From Neocallimastix lanati (nom. inval.) (taxonomy: Eukaryota > Neocallimastigomycota > Neocallimastigomycetes > Neocallimastigales > Neocallimastigaceae), in the NCBI GenBank assembly GCA_016946835.1, contig JACVTC010000150.1:259501-323500 (forward strand): a stretch of 64,000 nucleotides of DNA. Direction: 5' to 3'. Made by a program: the position numbers and the translations under genes. Under the pieces are notes generated by a model. That model did no database searches. It was not told the origin of the DNA and worked only from the letters and a program-made list of their open reading frames with translations. Positions 13,551 through 24,097 of the stretch are shown here, piece by piece. Numbering within the stretch: the first letter of the stretch is position 1; the number at the start of each line of letters is the position of its first letter.

Positions 13551-13790
13551 TTAAGCTGAAAGTGAACCTAGGATGTCAGCTATATAATTTAAGCTGAAAG
13601 TAAATTTAAAATGTCAGTTATATAATTTAAGCTGAAAGTAAATTTAAGTTGTCAGCTATATATAGTTTAAACTGAAAGTAAATTTATGATGTTAGCTATA
13701 CAGTTTAAACTGAAAGAGAATCTAGGGTGTCTGCTATACAATTTAAGCTGAAAATAAATCCAGGAGGTCAGCTACATATTTTAAGCCTAA
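13551..13790 (+). repeat. 38-bp palindromic repeat array, 6 units (orphan copia leader)
   Basis: Six units with a 38-40 bp period (starts near 13576, 13614, 13652, 13692, 13730, 13768). Each has the form TCAGCT, about 10 A/T bases, AGCTGA, plus a spacer. The loop side (TCAGCTAT ... TTTAAGCTGA) gives the same plus-strand sense and period as the Cop-2 leader array at 42695-42836, so this is probably the surviving leader of a lost copia element. Confidence 0.75.
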
Positions 13791-14062
13791 AAAAATAAAA
13801 TTCAAAGATTCCAGATATATAATGAAAGATAACTTAAAATTTAAACTATATAAATTAAATTAATAATATAATTTAAATTAGCAATTAAATAACTTAAATT
13901 GAAAATAATGTAACCAATACGAAAAGTCATAAAACAGTTAAAATAAATTAAAATTATATATTGAATAGATTAAAATAATTCATAAGACATATAAAACAAT
14001 ATAAAAAAAAATAAACAATAATATTAATATACTAAGATTATGCCTGTGTAACGAATACTAAA

Positions 14063-14569
14063 TGATACGATATTTTTATTAAACATCAATATCAATATTT
14101 GTTTTATTTTATTTGGACGATAACAGTAGGGAATAATTGACAAAATAATATATTCTAATATTATATAGAATAATACACACAATAATAATATTCACACTTT
14201 AATATTTAGTTTATTTATTTTATTTATTTATTATCATTCATCAATAAAAATACATCATCAATATAAATATTTGTTAACTAGTTAAAATATAATTAAATCA
14301 TTCAATAAAATATAATTATTTACTCAAATTTCTTATGTTATTAATGTAAACTAAATATAAAACTATACTAAACTATACTAATAAACATGTTTATAGGTTA
14401 AATTATTAATAAAACTAAATTAATATTAATAAAAGAACCATTCCTTAAACTATTATTATTTACTAATTATATATATTATTACTAAATTATTATTAACTAA
14501 TAAGATTTTATCAAATAATTCCTAACCTAAGTTTCACTAAATTATGGTATTTATGGTGGTACCGTATCA
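14063..14569 (-). repeat. 3' LTR of the Gag-only element
   Basis: 507 bp, starting TGATACGATATT and ending GGTACCGTATCA; nearly identical to 16659-17165. Plus-strand neighbours on the right are the PPT and a small hairpin. Confidence 0.92.
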
Positions 14570-14608
14570 AAATGCCCCCACTGAAATTAGACTTCGTCCC
14601 TTGAAGTC
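14570..14608 (-). promoter_or_regulatory. Polypurine tract and adjacent hairpin (Gag-only element)
   Basis: Minus strand: CAGTGGGGGCATT directly before the 3' LTR, the expected plus-strand primer site. Ten bases away is a 6-bp hairpin (GACTTC 14590-14595 with GAAGTC 14603-14608). Gyp-2 and the 19491-21973 element have the same arrangement with different stem sequences. Confidence 0.65.
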
Positions 14609-14857
14609 ACCAAAATTTAGTTACTTTCATAAATTTTTTTTTTAATATTTTTTTTTTTTTTTTTTTTTTAATAAATTTTTTTTTATAATAAATTTTTTTT
14701 TTTTTTTTTTATATAAAATTTATATAAATATATAATAAATTTTTATAATAATAAATTTTTAAACAATATATAATAAAAAAAAATATATTTCAAAATTTTA
14801 AATTTTAATTTTGAAATTTGAGATTTTGAAATTTCAAATTATTTAATTAATTATTAT

Positions 14858-16444
14858 TTATTTTTTTTTTTTTGTATTATTTTCCATTCCAAAACCCTTT
14901 TTCTTTAAACCTACCGTGTTACGTATAATATTATAATTATTATTTTCATTAACATTATTATTCTTATTACTATTTATAAATATTGAATTAGTATTTATCC
15001 TTTCAAAATTTTTATTACTATAGTCAAAATTCTTATTTTCATTAGAAGTAAAAATCACCTTTTCCTTAACTCCAGGTTTATTAATATTATAATTGAAATT
15101 ACTAATTTGGTTTTCTATATTCTTTTCATAAGTAATTATATCATTTTTATTGTTAAAATTATTATTACTGTTATTATTATTATTATTGTAATTATCATTG
15201 TTGTAATTATTGTTGTTGGCATTAATATTGTAATTATTATTGTAATTATTTCTATAAGAATTCGTGTAACTGTTATTTCTATCATTATAATTATTATTAT
15301 TGTTGTTGTTGTTGTTGTTTTCACCTCTACAATTATTATTATTAATATCATTGTTACTATTATTATTTATTCTGTAATTATAATTATTATTATTATTATT
15401 ACCAAGATTATTATACCAATTTCTATGTTTAATATTTTTAGTCCAATAAAAATTTTTATTGTTATCATAATTATTATTGAATTCATACCTTGGAATGTTC
15501 AACTTATTATTTCGATAATTATTATTAATACTCATGTAATTATTTAAATTATTCTTTTTATTTATATTAATATTATTTTGTTTATTATTCCAATTACAAA
15601 CATTACCAGAATAATTCTCATTATTATTATAATAATAATTATTGCCTTTTTTACCATTTAATTTATAATTATTTTTATTATATGAAAATATTTTTTTCTT
15701 ATTAAAATTTTTCCTATAATTACTTCTTTTATTCTTTTCTATTATTCCTTTTTCTTCCATTATTGACAATTCTTTAAATGAATATTTACAATTGAATGCT
15801 TTGTGGCCTAATTCATAACATCTAAAGCACATTATTTTATTATTTTTCTTATTAATATTATTATTATAATCATTTATATAATCCTTTTTATAATTTTGTT
15901 TATAATTATTAAAATCTATTTTGAATTTTAATGTCTCTTCAATTCTACTGGCCTTTTCCGCGATTTTAATTGCTTCTTCAATATTTTCACATTCCTGTTC
16001 TAATACCCTTAAACATGGATATATTCTTGGCTTAATTGAGTTTATATAATCCTCAACTGTAATTAATTTTCTCATTTCTTCATCAATATTTTTAAATTTT
16101 CTTATATAATTAATATTAAATATAGGAATTGATTCATTTGTTTTAATTTTCATTTCTTTTAATTCCCAAATTTTATCATTTTGAGTAATTCCCAAATATT
16201 TTTCAATTTCTTCTATAATAATTTGAGTTGATAGATTGGTTTGATTCTCGCAATTTTCTTCTATACTTTTTAGAACTTCTTTAAGAGCATAATTCACACA
16301 TTCTTTCATAAAGACAAGTCTTCTTTTAGGATTTTGGATATCCCATAGATCCGTAACTTCTTCAAAATCATATATCCATAAGTCTACATCTTTACCATAA
16401 TTTTTCAATGATGGTAAACTTCTTAACAACTTATAGATATCCAT
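14858..16444 (-). CDS. Gag protein, Asn-rich, with CCHC zinc knuckle
   Basis: 528 residues, intact. Residues 1-175 form a helical capsid-like domain (VDLWIYDFEEVTDLW; VEDYINSIKPRIYPCLRVL; IEEAIKIAEKASRI) that resembles the Gyp-2 Gag (DYADSL ... AFAIAEKVDRL). A zinc knuckle CFRCYELGHKAFNC follows (Cys206, Cys209, His214, Cys219), then about 300 residues dominated by Asn. It is the only product of the 14063-17165 element. Role inferred: structural protein of virus-like particles, able to package its own RNA while borrowing enzymes from an autonomous relative. The poly-Asn tail reflects AAT codon runs in a very AT-rich genome. Confidence 0.88.
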   Translation of the reverse strand: MDIYKLLRSLPSLKNYGKDVDLWIYDFEEVTDLWDIQNPKRRLVFMKECVNYALKEVLKSIEENCENQTNLSTQIIIEEIEKYLGITQNDKIWELKEMKIKTNESIPIFNINYIRKFKNIDEEMRKLITVEDYINSIKPRIYPCLRVLEQECENIEEAIKIAEKASRIEETLKFKIDFNNYKQNYKKDYINDYNNNINKKNNKIMCFRCYELGHKAFNCKYSFKELSIMEEKGIIEKNKRSNYRKNFNKKKIFSYNKNNYKLNGKKGNNYYYNNNENYSGNVCNWNNKQNNININKKNNLNNYMSINNNYRNNKLNIPRYEFNNNYDNNKNFYWTKNIKHRNWYNNLGNNNNNNYNYRINNNSNNDINNNNCRGENNNNNNNNNNYNDRNNSYTNSYRNNYNNNYNINANNNNYNNDNYNNNNNNSNNNFNNKNDIITYEKNIENQISNFNYNINKPGVKEKVIFTSNENKNFDYSNKNFERINTNSIFINSNKNNNVNENNNYNIIRNTVGLKKKGFGMENNTKKKK

Positions 16445-16658
16445 TTTAATTAATTATTTATTTATTATTAAATATACTTTTTTGTTTACTATTATTAATT
16501 ATATAATATTTTTACTTTACTTTTATTTTATTATTATTTTTTTTTCACATATATATTAAACTTATTTTATTATTTATTATTATGCATTATTATTATTCTA
16601 TAAATATTATTTTCATATTATTTTGTTACTGTCACGCCCGGATTCTCTACCAAAATTA
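16445..16658 (-). other. Leader and primer-binding site of the Gag-only element
   Basis: A/T-rich leader. On the minus strand, about 8 nt after the LTR, TGGTAGAGAATCCGGGCGTG (16651-16632) starts with TGG, as expected for complementarity to a tRNA 3' CCA end. I cannot name the tRNA. Confidence 0.6.
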
Positions 16659-17165
16659 TGATACGATATTTTTATTAAACATCAATATCAATATTTATTT
16701 TATTTTATTTGGACGATAACAGTAGGGAATAATTGACAAAATAATATATTCTAATATTATATAGAATAATACACACAATAATAATATTCACACTTTAATA
16801 TTTAGTTTATTTATTTTATTTATTTATTATCATTCATCAATAAAAATACATCATCAATATAAATATTTGTTAACTAGTTAAAATATAATTAAATCATTCA
16901 ATAAAATATAATTATTTACTCAAATTTCTTATGTTATTAATGTAAACTAAATATAAAACTATACTAAACTATACTAATAAACATGTTTATAGGTTAAATT
17001 ATTAATAAAACTAAATTAATATTAATAAAAGAACCATTCCTTAAACTATTATTATTTACTAACTATATATATTATTACTAAATTATTATTAACTAATAAG
17101 ATTTTATCAAATAATTCCTAACCTAAGTTTCACTAAATTATGGTATTTATGGTGGTACCGTATCA
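16659..17165 (-). repeat. 5' LTR of the Gag-only element
   Basis: 507 bp, same length and ends as 14063-14569, about two differences. Confidence 0.92.
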
Positions 17166-17484
17166 TAAATGTTAAGGTTTTAGAGAATTAAATAAAAATA
17201 AAGTAAGAAACACAAATTTTATTTATTTATTTATTATTTTTTTATTTATTTATTTTATTAATTTTACTTGATGATTTTTAAAAATTGGTAGCAAAATTTA
17301 CAACTATTTATACTTTTTTTCAAGGCATAAAAGTTGTTCTTGCCACTAAATTACATTTTATTTATTTTTTTTTTTTTTTTTTTTTTTTATAAAAAACTAT
17401 TAAATTTAAATTGAATTTTATAATCAATTATATAAGATTTAATTATAACAATATAAATAAAATACATTTATAATATTAATAAAA

Positions 17485-17528
<44 letters not shown>

Positions 17529-17569
17529 CTATCTAAAATATTACTAATAAGAATTTATTTAATTGGCTA
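17166..17569. other. Flank of the Gag-only insertion; possible interrupted C-type LTR
   Basis: Left of the insertion the plus strand reads TGTAACGAATACTAAA (from about 14048), which matches the C1 LTR terminus. Right of it (near 17300) is an AACTATTTATA motif, the complement of a TATAAATAG box. Together they may be one C-type LTR split by the insertion. Poly(T) runs lie at about 17366-17387 and 17490-17523. Weak evidence. Confidence 0.3.
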
Positions 17570-18020
17570 TAATTTTTATTACAATCTGTTAAAATATTCA
17601 AATAGAAATAAAAGTACTATTCTAATATAAAGGTTTTTAATAAAATAAAATATTTTTCAATATAAAATAAAACATTTCGATATAAAATTTTATAATAAAA
17701 GTTAAAATATAATATATAAATTTTTAATTATCAATATATAAAAATATTATTTATACAAATTTTCATTATTAATATAAAAATAAAAAAAAAATAAGATTTA
17801 TTATTAAAATTGCTAATATAAGTTTTAAATATATAAAAATATTACTATTAATATAAGATTTAATATAAAAATATAATGTTTAATATAATTTTTGATTTAA
17901 TTTTTGATCTTTGGATTTAAAAAATTTATTAAAGTACAAAAATAATAATGTACACATAATGTATTAGAAATAAATCGTAGATTTAATTAAGAATGCATTA
18001 TTTAGTACATTCTTATCATA
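17570..18020. repeat. Dispersed repeat D, copy 1
   Basis: About 450 bp, from TTTTATTACAATCTG to TACATTCTTATCATA, almost identical to 54423-54867 in the same orientation. Non-coding; class unknown (possibly an old LTR, minus-strand start TGATAAGAATG). Confidence 0.75.
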
Positions 18021-18022
18021 AA

Positions 18023-18490
18023 TGATACGATATTTTATTTATGTATCTAAATTAATATTTATTTATGGGCAATGACAATAAGGAATTATGACAAAATAAT
18101 ATATTCTAATATTAAATAGAAATAACACATACAATAATACAAAATAAAGTAATAAATATATCTTTTTAATGTTTTCTTTATTTATTATTAATTATTAATT
18201 ATTACATCAATTATTATTATTATTACTCTTTTATATAAATATTATAATTAATTATCTCAAATATATATAATATCTCTTTTAACTATACTAAAATAAAATA
18301 TAAAAATAGCTATTTATGTGAATTAATTTATAATAAGTATAAACTTATAAATAAAAGAATTCTCCGTTTAATAATTATTATTCTAAAATTATATATATTA
18401 TTCTAAAATTATTATTGACCAATAATATTTAAGTATTTCTTTAACCTAAAGAATCTACCTAAATACCATTTTTATAGTGGTCACGTATCA
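18023..18490 (-). mobile_element. Solo LTR, TGATACG family
   Basis: 468 bp from TGATACGATATT to CACGTATCA. Same family as the Gag-only element LTRs (shared blocks such as GACAAAATAATATATTCTAA). Flanked by TAAA on both sides (18019-18022, 18491-18494). No internal region. Confidence 0.8.
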
Positions 18491-19490
18491 TAAAATGATT
18501 TATACCTAATATTCTTAATCTACAAAAATTAAATTTTGTAGAAGTGAATAAAAGGATAAATACTGAATAAAATTGATTTAAGAAATTTAAAAAAAATAAA
18601 TATGTTTTATTATTAAACACAAAAATGTTTTATTAAAAAAATTTTATTTTTATTTTAATATTAATCTTTATTTATTTAATAATTAATTTTGTTTAAATTA
18701 ATAAAATAATTGTTAAAACTAATAAAATAATAAAATGAAATATTTATTATTTATACTAATTTATTTTAAATTTTAATAATAAAATTGATTATTAATAACT
18801 AATAAAATATATATAATAATTTATTAAATTATTAATAATCATACCTTTTGATTATTAAAACTAATAAAATATTTATAATAATTTATTAAATAATTAATAA
18901 TCTTACTTTTTGATTATTAAAACTAATCAAAAATCTATAATAATTTTATTAAATAATTAATAATAAAGAATAATTTAAAAGAATATTTACATGCTTTTAT
19001 ATTTTTCAATGATTTTAAACTATTTACATTTAAAATAAATAAAATAAATTATTGTTATAAATATTTACAAATAAAGTATTAAAATAAACAAGTTTTAATT
19101 ATAATTTGTTTATAAAAGTTGAGTTATAAAATAAATAAAATATTAATTATTTAAAATAAAAGGTAATTTAAATATTATTCAGCTATTTAATTTTAATTTT
19201 GAAATGTTTATAAATTTGTTTATTTATTATTTACAATTTATTAAGTTTGTTTATTATTTTGTTTGTTTATAATTTTATAAGAATATTAATTATTAATTTA
19301 TTTTAGTTTTAATTAAAATTGTTAATGATTAATTAAATTATTATTATTTTTTTATTTCCATTTATTTCTTTTAATTAATTTCCTTAAATTTAATTCGGGA
19401 CTTCTAAAAGAATTAATTTTGGGTTAAGTTAAATAAGAATTTATTATTTATTATTTATTTTAATTTTAAAATTTCATTATTTATCAAAAA
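18491..19490. other. AT-rich DNA with eroded LTR sequence
   Basis: No gene. A segment near 18965-19010 (ATTTACATGCTTTTATATTTTT-like) matches a conserved block in Gyp-2-type LTRs, so this is probably decayed LTR material. Two near-duplicates around 18840-18960 (CTTTTTGATTATTAAAACTAAT) are also seen. Confidence 0.4.
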
Positions 19491-20017
19491 TGTTGAGGTT
19501 CATATTAGAAAAGGAGTGTGAACATTAAATAAATAGATAATTTAACTAAAGACTAAATTACACTAAAAGAATTTATTATTACACATTATAAATTTTATTT
19601 AAAGAACTATTATTAAAAATATTTATTATTTATAAATTATATAATTATTTTATTGTTAAAAATAACTTTATTAATATTAATATTTATTATTATAACAATA
19701 TGGGAAACCTTTCAATTATTATTACTATTTCATTATCACTACTATTTCTACTATTTCTTTTCTCAGAAAGGCCCCCTTCATAAAATAATATGGATAATAC
19801 ATATTTTATATTATTTAATTACATTATTAAAACTAATCATATAAATTAATTAATTACATAAATTTAATATAAAAAATAATAAAATATAACTAATATAAAA
19901 ATTATTAATATAGAATATAAGAAAATTATTAATAGTAAAGAATATAATAATATATTTTTATATAATAAATTATTAAAAATTTAATTAAAAATATCATTAT
20001 TATTCTATTCTTTATCA
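19491..20017 (-). repeat. 3' LTR of eroded element G3
   Basis: 527 bp from TGTTGAGGTTCATATTAG to TCTTTATCA. The start parallels the Gyp-2 LTR (TGGTATGGTTCATATAAT), and a polypurine tract abuts the right edge. No matching right LTR is found at the other end of G3. Confidence 0.65.
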
Positions 20018-20055
20018 TGATGCCCCCGCTAAAACTTTTGCTATACTATAGCAAA
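20018..20055 (-). promoter_or_regulatory. Polypurine tract and hairpin of G3
   Basis: Minus strand TTAGCGGGGGCATC directly before the LTR, the same 14 nt as in Gyp-2. Next to it is an 8-bp hairpin (TTTGCTAT 20037-20044, ATAGCAAA 20048-20055). Confidence 0.7.
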
Positions 20056-20085
20056 GGCAAATTTTCTTATATTATTAACTAATTA

Positions 20086-20139
<54 letters not shown>

Positions 20140-21506
20140 AACTATATAACTAAATAAAAATATAAATTTTTTTTTTTTTTATATATATAATATTATCATT
20201 ATTTCTTAAATTTAAAAATTTTTGTATATTTTAAAATATATTTTAATATATGTATTAATTGAAATATTTAAATTAAATAATTTAATTTATATATTACCAT
20301 ATATTAAAAATTTTTATAATAAATTTTTTAAAATTCCAAAAATGTCAGGGTCAACTGGAATTGTACCAAAAAAAAAAAAAAATTTTTTTTTTTTTAATTA
20401 ATTATTATTTTTTTTTATTTCTACTTGTCTTTTGTTTCTTCCAATTCTTGTATATTCTTCAGTAGTTACTTCAACAATGAACTTTGAAACTTCTTTTTCT
20501 TCTTTCATTTAGATACTAATCCTTTTTAAATTAGATACTAATCCTTTTTAATTTTTTTTTTTTTATTTATTCATATAATAATTTCTTATTCCATTAATTT
20601 AAAATTAACATATTTTGAAGGTTATAATGAATTCTCTAAATCAGTGATTTTAACATTATGTTTAAACTTTAATAATTCAATTTATGAAACTAATTGAAAT
20701 TTCCATTTAAAATATCACTAATTTATTTTTATTTTTTTTTTTTTTTTTTTTTTTTTTTTATTTTTAATTATTTTTTTAAATTACTACTTTTACCAAGTTT
20801 CAAAGATTCAATTTCACAATTTAATTTATTAATTTTCTTGGACTGTGAAGAACTGTTCAATTCGTTTTCTTTTATAATATTTTCTTTCCAATAATTGAAT
20901 TGCTCTCTTTCTAAATTAAGAATATTTATAGTATCTTCATAGAGATTTTTCATACTAATATATTCTTTTTTTTTTTATAATTTGAATAATAATATTATTT
21001 TCTTCAAAAATAATTTTCTCTTTTTATTTTTCTATAATTTGAATAATATTATATTCTTCAAAAATATTTTTCTTTAATTCACTTTTTTAATTCACTTATT
21101 TTATCTTTCAATTCAGTTATGCTTTGCATTAATAATTCTTCGTTTAAGATAACATCTGGAACTTGTTCTTCTCATATTTTGTTTAATTCTTAATGTAATT
21201 ATATAATTTATTAAATTCCACAACTGGAATTCTAATTATTGATCATAAAAAAAAAATAAAATTTATTATGTTCTAATAAATTTTCAATTAATGTAATTAT
21301 ATAAACACTAAATAATATAATAAATATTATTTCTTAAAAATATATTGTAAATTATTTTTTTTTTTTCTATAATTTCTTCAAAATTTGTAATATTTTAAGT
21401 ATTAATTTTATATTATAAACTAAATATAAATTATTTTAAATTAAAATTTTAAAATTATTCAATGTTTATTATATTGGAACTACCGCAGTAAACCAATACA
21501 TTTTTA
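20056..21506 (-). pseudogene. Eroded interior of element G3
   Basis: Mostly poly(T) and A/T runs (about 20090-20135, 20729-20759). A short minus-strand frame at 20953-20768 (DTINILNLEREQFNYWKEN, KINKLNCEIESLKLG) and neighbouring fragments to about 21180 look like a coiled-coil protein broken by many stops. I cannot assign it; a decayed Gag-like or accessory protein is possible. Confidence 0.3.
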
Positions 21507-21737
21507 ACTTTCTTCAAGTTCGAAAATCCTTTTTCGACACCCAAGAAAGTTTATTTGAAATAATTTTTATATATTTATTCCTTCAAGTTCGGCACTCTTT
21601 GTCCGACACTTAAGGATTTAAAAAAAAATTATTATACTTACCTTCAGGCTCAGCACTTTCTGGCTGACCACCTAAGGATTTTATTTAAAAATTAAAAATT
21701 TATTTGTTAGGCTCGAAATACTCTTCGACCACCTAAC
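21507..21737 (-). ncRNA. Four covarying stem-loops in the G3 leader
   Basis: Four bulged stem-loops at 21507-21550, 21580-21615, 21641-21677 and 21706-21737, 60-70 bp apart. They have the same architecture but different sequences. Outer stems: ACTTTCTT/AAGAAAGT; CCTT.AAGT/ACTT.AAGG; CCTT.AGG/CCT.AAGG; GTTAGG/CCTAAC. Inner stems: TCGAAAA/TTTTCGA; TCGG/CCGA; CAGC/GCTG; TCGAA/TTCGA. On the sense (minus) strand a GTG or GTGG bulge precedes each inner stem. They lie between the PBS and the decayed ORF region, where packaging signals sit in retroelements. Confidence 0.6.
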
Positions 21738-21954
21738 TAAAAAAAAATAATTATTATATTGAATTCATTTTAAAATAATTCATTTTTTAACAATTTAATT
21801 TTAAATTTATATATATATTATTTTTACTTAAATTATTACTAAAATTTTATAATTAAAATTATAATTTCTTTGTATTACTATTATGATCATTTATTTTTAC
21901 ATTATATTTTATTCTATTGTTTTTCTTATCTATTCATCAATGTTTTCACACTCC

Positions 21955-21972
21955 CCGATATCTCCACCAATT
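21955..21972 (-). promoter_or_regulatory. Primer-binding site of G3
   Basis: Minus strand TGGTGGAGATATCGGGGA, identical to the Gyp-2 PBS and complementary to a tRNA 3' end with a CCA tail. The tRNA identity is not resolved. Confidence 0.65.
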
Positions 21973-21973
21973 T

Positions 21974-22050
21974 TGGTAGACTCGGGGTTGACACTTAGAT
22001 ATTTAAAATCAAGCAGGGGGGGACGGGTATTACCCTGCTTTGATTTTAAA
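21974..22050 (+). other. Inverted PBS-like motif and strong hairpin
   Basis: The plus strand from 21974 reads TGGTAGACTCGGGGTTGACA, which resembles the PBS of the Gag-only element and points away from the G3 PBS. Then a long hairpin: TTTAAAATCAAGCAGGG (22002-22018) with its complement, one base bulged, at 22033-22050. No LTR copy is present here. Confidence 0.55.
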
Positions 22051-23002
22051 TAAAAAAAAAATAATTCTTTATTAAAAGTTATTTATTTTTTTTTATTAAT
22101 ATAAAATTTTATTATTTAAAGTACACATATTTAATTTTTAAGAAATATTTACAATATTTATATTTTTTTATGAATTTAAAGTATAATTAGTTGTTTATAA
22201 TTTAAGTAATTTTATAGAATTATTGAATTAATTTTATATCAATAATTCATTTTTGTTTTAATTTTTATAAATATAATAATATAATATTCAAATATAATTT
22301 AATTAAAAATAATTATAAAATAAATATATAGAAAATAGTTTTTACTATTTTCTTTGATATTTTTAAGTTAAATAAATTGTTTTTAAAGATTAATATAATA
22401 AATTTAATAATCTTTAATTATTTTAAATAATACTTGTAATTATTTTTAAAAATAAAATAAAATTTTTATAATATTTAATTAATAAATTTGATAATATTTA
22501 AATAATAATTTTTATAATAAGTAATAATTTTTAATAATAATTTTTAATAATAAATTTAATTAATAATCTTAATAATTTTATAATAATATTTAATAGTTAT
22601 AATAAATAAATTTTTATAATAATATTTAATAATTTTAATAATTTTATAATATTAATAGTTTATAATAATTTTTAGAATAATATTTAATTAATAATTTTAA
22701 TAATTTTATAATAATTTTTATAATAATATTTAATTAATAAATTTAATAATTTAGTATCTTAAAAGTATAATTTTAATATTTACAATTGTATTTTAATATA
22801 TACATGTATTTAATAATATAACAATAAAGTAATTAATTAAAATTTATTTACATTATTTACAAGTTAAAATTAATTTATATCAAAATAAATTAAATTTACA
22901 ATGAGGTTTAGGTTATGAAGAATATAGGAAAGTACAATTTAGTAAAGAATTATTAATAATAAAATAATAAAATAAAGGTTATTAATTCATTCTTTACCAA
23001 AA
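22051..23002. other. AT-rich DNA
   Basis: No gene. Imperfect AATTTTTATAATAATATTTAAT repeats occur between about 22440 and 22745; otherwise nothing. Confidence 0.5.
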
Positions 23003-24001
23003 TGTAAGAATCTATAATTATTTTTAACAAAATAATTATATTTTCTTAGTTAGGTTATAATTAATATAACTTTTATTTAACTCATATTTCATTTATACAA
23101 TTAATTATAATTAATAATATATTTAATTATATATTAAAATTTTATTTAGTTTAATATTAAAAATTTATTTAATCAAATAATTTTTATACATTTAAAATAA
23201 TATTAAATTTATTTAATTATTCACTTAATTATTAAATTTATTAGTTTTAGTTTTCTCTCACTTATTAAATCATAAACTAAAACACTATTCTGTATTTTAT
23301 CATGTATTCTGTATTCTATCATGTATTCTGTATTGTATTAATCATGTATTTTATTATTAATGTATTGTTTTATATTTTTTATGTAAAGTTCTATAAAATA
23401 GAACTAAATAGATTAAATTTTAAATTTTATGATCGAAATAATTTTCATTATTTTATTCTTTTATTTTCGATCATTATATTAGATTAAATAATCGGTTAAT
23501 TAAGGTTTTTCCAATTACTTCTTAAAAGTAATCGGTTTTATTTAATTAACGCGATGATCGATATGGATAGAATATCGATCAAAAAACTTATCTAGGTTTT
23601 TCTTCTAGTCTTTTCCTAGATAAGAGATTTGTTGAGATTAGAACCCCTTTTGATTTTAATCTTATTTTGACAAAAAAGTATAAATAAGGCTCTTGAGTTC
23701 TCTTTGAGAAATCAAGAGTTATTATTATAACAATTATAATATAATAATAATAACAATAAGTTTTAACATTTAAAATTTTTAATAAATAATAAAACAAATT
23801 ATTTTAATAAAACAAATTTTATAATTAAAACTTTTCCTTATCAATTTTAGTGTTTCGTCTATTATAATTCGTTATAATAAACTCGATAATTAGAAAGAAC
23901 CATAGGTAAGTATGATTCTTTTCTAAACCTTCAATATTAGCAGTTAGAGCTAATATTAATGATTAATAATTTAATTATAATTTTTTAATTAAATTATTAC
24001 A
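23003..24001 (+). mobile_element. Solo LTR, family X, copy X1
   Basis: 999 bp from TGTAAGAATC to AAATTATTACA, with perfect 5-bp target duplication CAAAA (22998-23002, 24002-24006). Plus-strand TATAAATAA box at 23679-23687, immediately followed by a 29-nt hairpin (23690-23718). Copies X2 and X3 share these features. Confidence 0.85.
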
Positions 24002-24097
24002 CAAAAATGACAAATGTTGATTATTATCTTAATTTAGAATTTACTTCTAAAAGTGATAATAATTTGTCAATTAAAAGGGTAGTTATTAACACAAAAA

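Larger units (their letters stand above)
14063..17165 (-). mobile_element. Gag-only non-autonomous LTR retrotransposon
   Basis: A complete 3103-bp element on the minus strand: two 507-bp LTRs, primer-binding site, one gag ORF and a polypurine tract. There is no protease, reverse transcriptase, RNase H or integrase. A 4-bp target duplication TAAA flanks it (14059-14062 and 17166-17169). The LTRs differ at about two positions, so it moved recently. Its polypurine tract (GGGGGCAT) and its Gag resemble those of Gyp-2, whose Pol could supply the missing enzymes (inference). Comparable gag-only LTR elements have been described in plants. Confidence 0.88.

Noticed and set aside
15107-15547. Plus-strand Ile/Val-rich frame opposite the Gag ORF
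   Set aside because: It is the antisense of Asn codon runs (AAT/ATT) in the Gag tail.
21507-21737. Hammerhead or twister ribozyme in the stem-loop cluster
   Set aside because: The conserved core motifs of these ribozymes (for example CUGAUGA with GAAA) are not present.
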